DNA of 6,604 nt from CAYSHJ01 sp964589725 (lineage in GTDB: Bacteria > Planctomycetota > Planctomycetia > Planctomycetales > Planctomycetaceae), in NCBI GenBank assembly GCA_964589725.1, contig CAZPUJ010000729.1, positions 1 to 6,604 on the forward strand, read 5' to 3'. The notes under the pieces are model-generated. The model did not search any database. It had not been told where the DNA came from and worked only from the letters and a program-made list of their open reading frames with translations. The translations under genes and the position numbers were made by a program. Below, piece by piece: positions 6,144 to 6,604 of the stretch. Each line of letters begins with the position of its first letter. Positions within the stretch are counted from its first letter, which is position 1.

Positions 6144-6604
6144 ATGTCTGCCTCCGCCCCCGCCCCCGCGACTGTTCCGACGAAAAAACATTCCGCGACT
6201 AGCCAGGTTCCCGATGTTCACGGCCGGTTTGGTGAATTCGGCCGGCGGTTCGTGCCTGAGACGTTGATGCAGGCTCTCGAAGAACTGAGCGCCGCGTACG
6301 ACAAGGCGAAGCTCGACCCGGAGTTTCATCGCGAGCTGAACGGCTTGCTGAAGACGTTCGTCGGGCGCCCCAACCCGCTGTACTTTGCGGAGCGACTGAC
6401 GCAGCATCTTGGCGGCGCGAAGATTTACCTCAAGCGCGAAGACCTGAATCACACGGGTGCTCACAAGATCAACAACACGCTGGGGCAGGCATTACTGACT
6501 CGCCGCATGGGCAAACCGCGAGTGATCGCCGAAACCGGAGCCGGTCAGCACGGCGTGGCGACGGCGGTCGCGTGTGCTCGATTCGGCTTCGATTGTGTCG
6601 TCTA
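6144..6604 (+). CDS. trpB: Tryptophan synthase beta subunit, N-terminal part (runs off right edge)
   Basis: The first 153 residues of TrpB are present. The beta subunit joins indole, channelled from the alpha subunit, to L-serine to make L-tryptophan, using PLP in the cytoplasm. Diagnostic motifs are GRFGEFGRRFVPETL (27-41), GRPNPLYFAERL (74-85), LKREDLNHTGAHKINN (96-111) with the PLP lysine K108, and AETGAGQHGVATA (129-141) with catalytic E130. K108 and E130 correspond to K87 and E109 of the enteric enzyme, so this protein has about 21 extra N-terminal residues, rich in Ala, Pro and Thr (APAPATVPTKK). ATG 6144 is preceded by AAGGA at 6129-6133 with a rather long 10-nt gap. TACAAT at 6101-6106 could be a -10 box but no matching -35 is seen. 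trpA often follows trpB but lies outside the window. It is divergent from the aminotransferase. Confidence 0.96.
   Translation, partial: MSASAPAPATVPTKKHSATSQVPDVHGRFGEFGRRFVPETLMQALEELSAAYDKAKLDPEFHRELNGLLKTFVGRPNPLYFAERLTQHLGGAKIYLKREDLNHTGAHKINNTLGQALLTRRMGKPRVIAETGAGQHGVATAVACARFGFDCVV

Noticed and set aside
6033..6464. Extension of the aminotransferase frame to a 580-codon open frame on the minus strand
   Set aside because: The extra 144 codons oppose trpB, show no family similarity, and a good ribosome binding site supports the ATG at 6032.

Overview
The window (6,604 nt, roughly 60% G+C by eye) looks like chromosomal DNA of a planctomycete. Three things suggest this: the start of a DUF1559 prepilin-like protein (a family hugely expanded in Planctomycetes), a Uma2-family endonuclease, and an intragenic heptanucleotide inverted repeat encoding QSAIRNP/RIADCGL-type peptides, which I recall from many planctomycete proteins. 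No rRNA, tRNA, CRISPR array, transposase or phage gene was seen.

Layout. At the left edge, the first 66 codons of a DUF1559 pseudopilin run leftward out of the window. A 428-nt divergent gap follows, holding little beyond a small dyad. A large rightward gene (628-3951) then encodes a predicted lipoprotein. It has a PA-IL/LecA-like sugar-binding fold, then an alkaline-phosphatase-superfamily phosphodiesterase with all seven expected metal/nucleophile positions, then an unrecognised C-terminal region of about 280 residues. The repeat lies in frame inside this gene. A palindrome overlaps its stop codon and occupies the convergent junction with the next gene.

Two leftward genes follow: a Uma2 endonuclease (4053-4643) and, upstream of it by 78 nt, a class III PLP aminotransferase related to glutamate-1-semialdehyde aminomutase but with an altered C-terminal motif (4722-6032). 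A strong G+C hairpin sits in the 111-nt divergent spacer before trpB, which starts at 6144 and runs off the right edge after 153 codons.

The genes do not form an obvious common pathway. trpB is tryptophan biosynthesis, the aminotransferase has an uncertain substrate, the phosphodiesterase is probably an envelope enzyme acting on a phosphodiester or phosphonate near a glycan, and the Uma2 and DUF1559 genes belong to families scattered through planctomycete genomes. I did not find convincing evidence of a new multi-gene system. The most unusual feature is the reading-frame-neutral repeat inside the lipoprotein gene.
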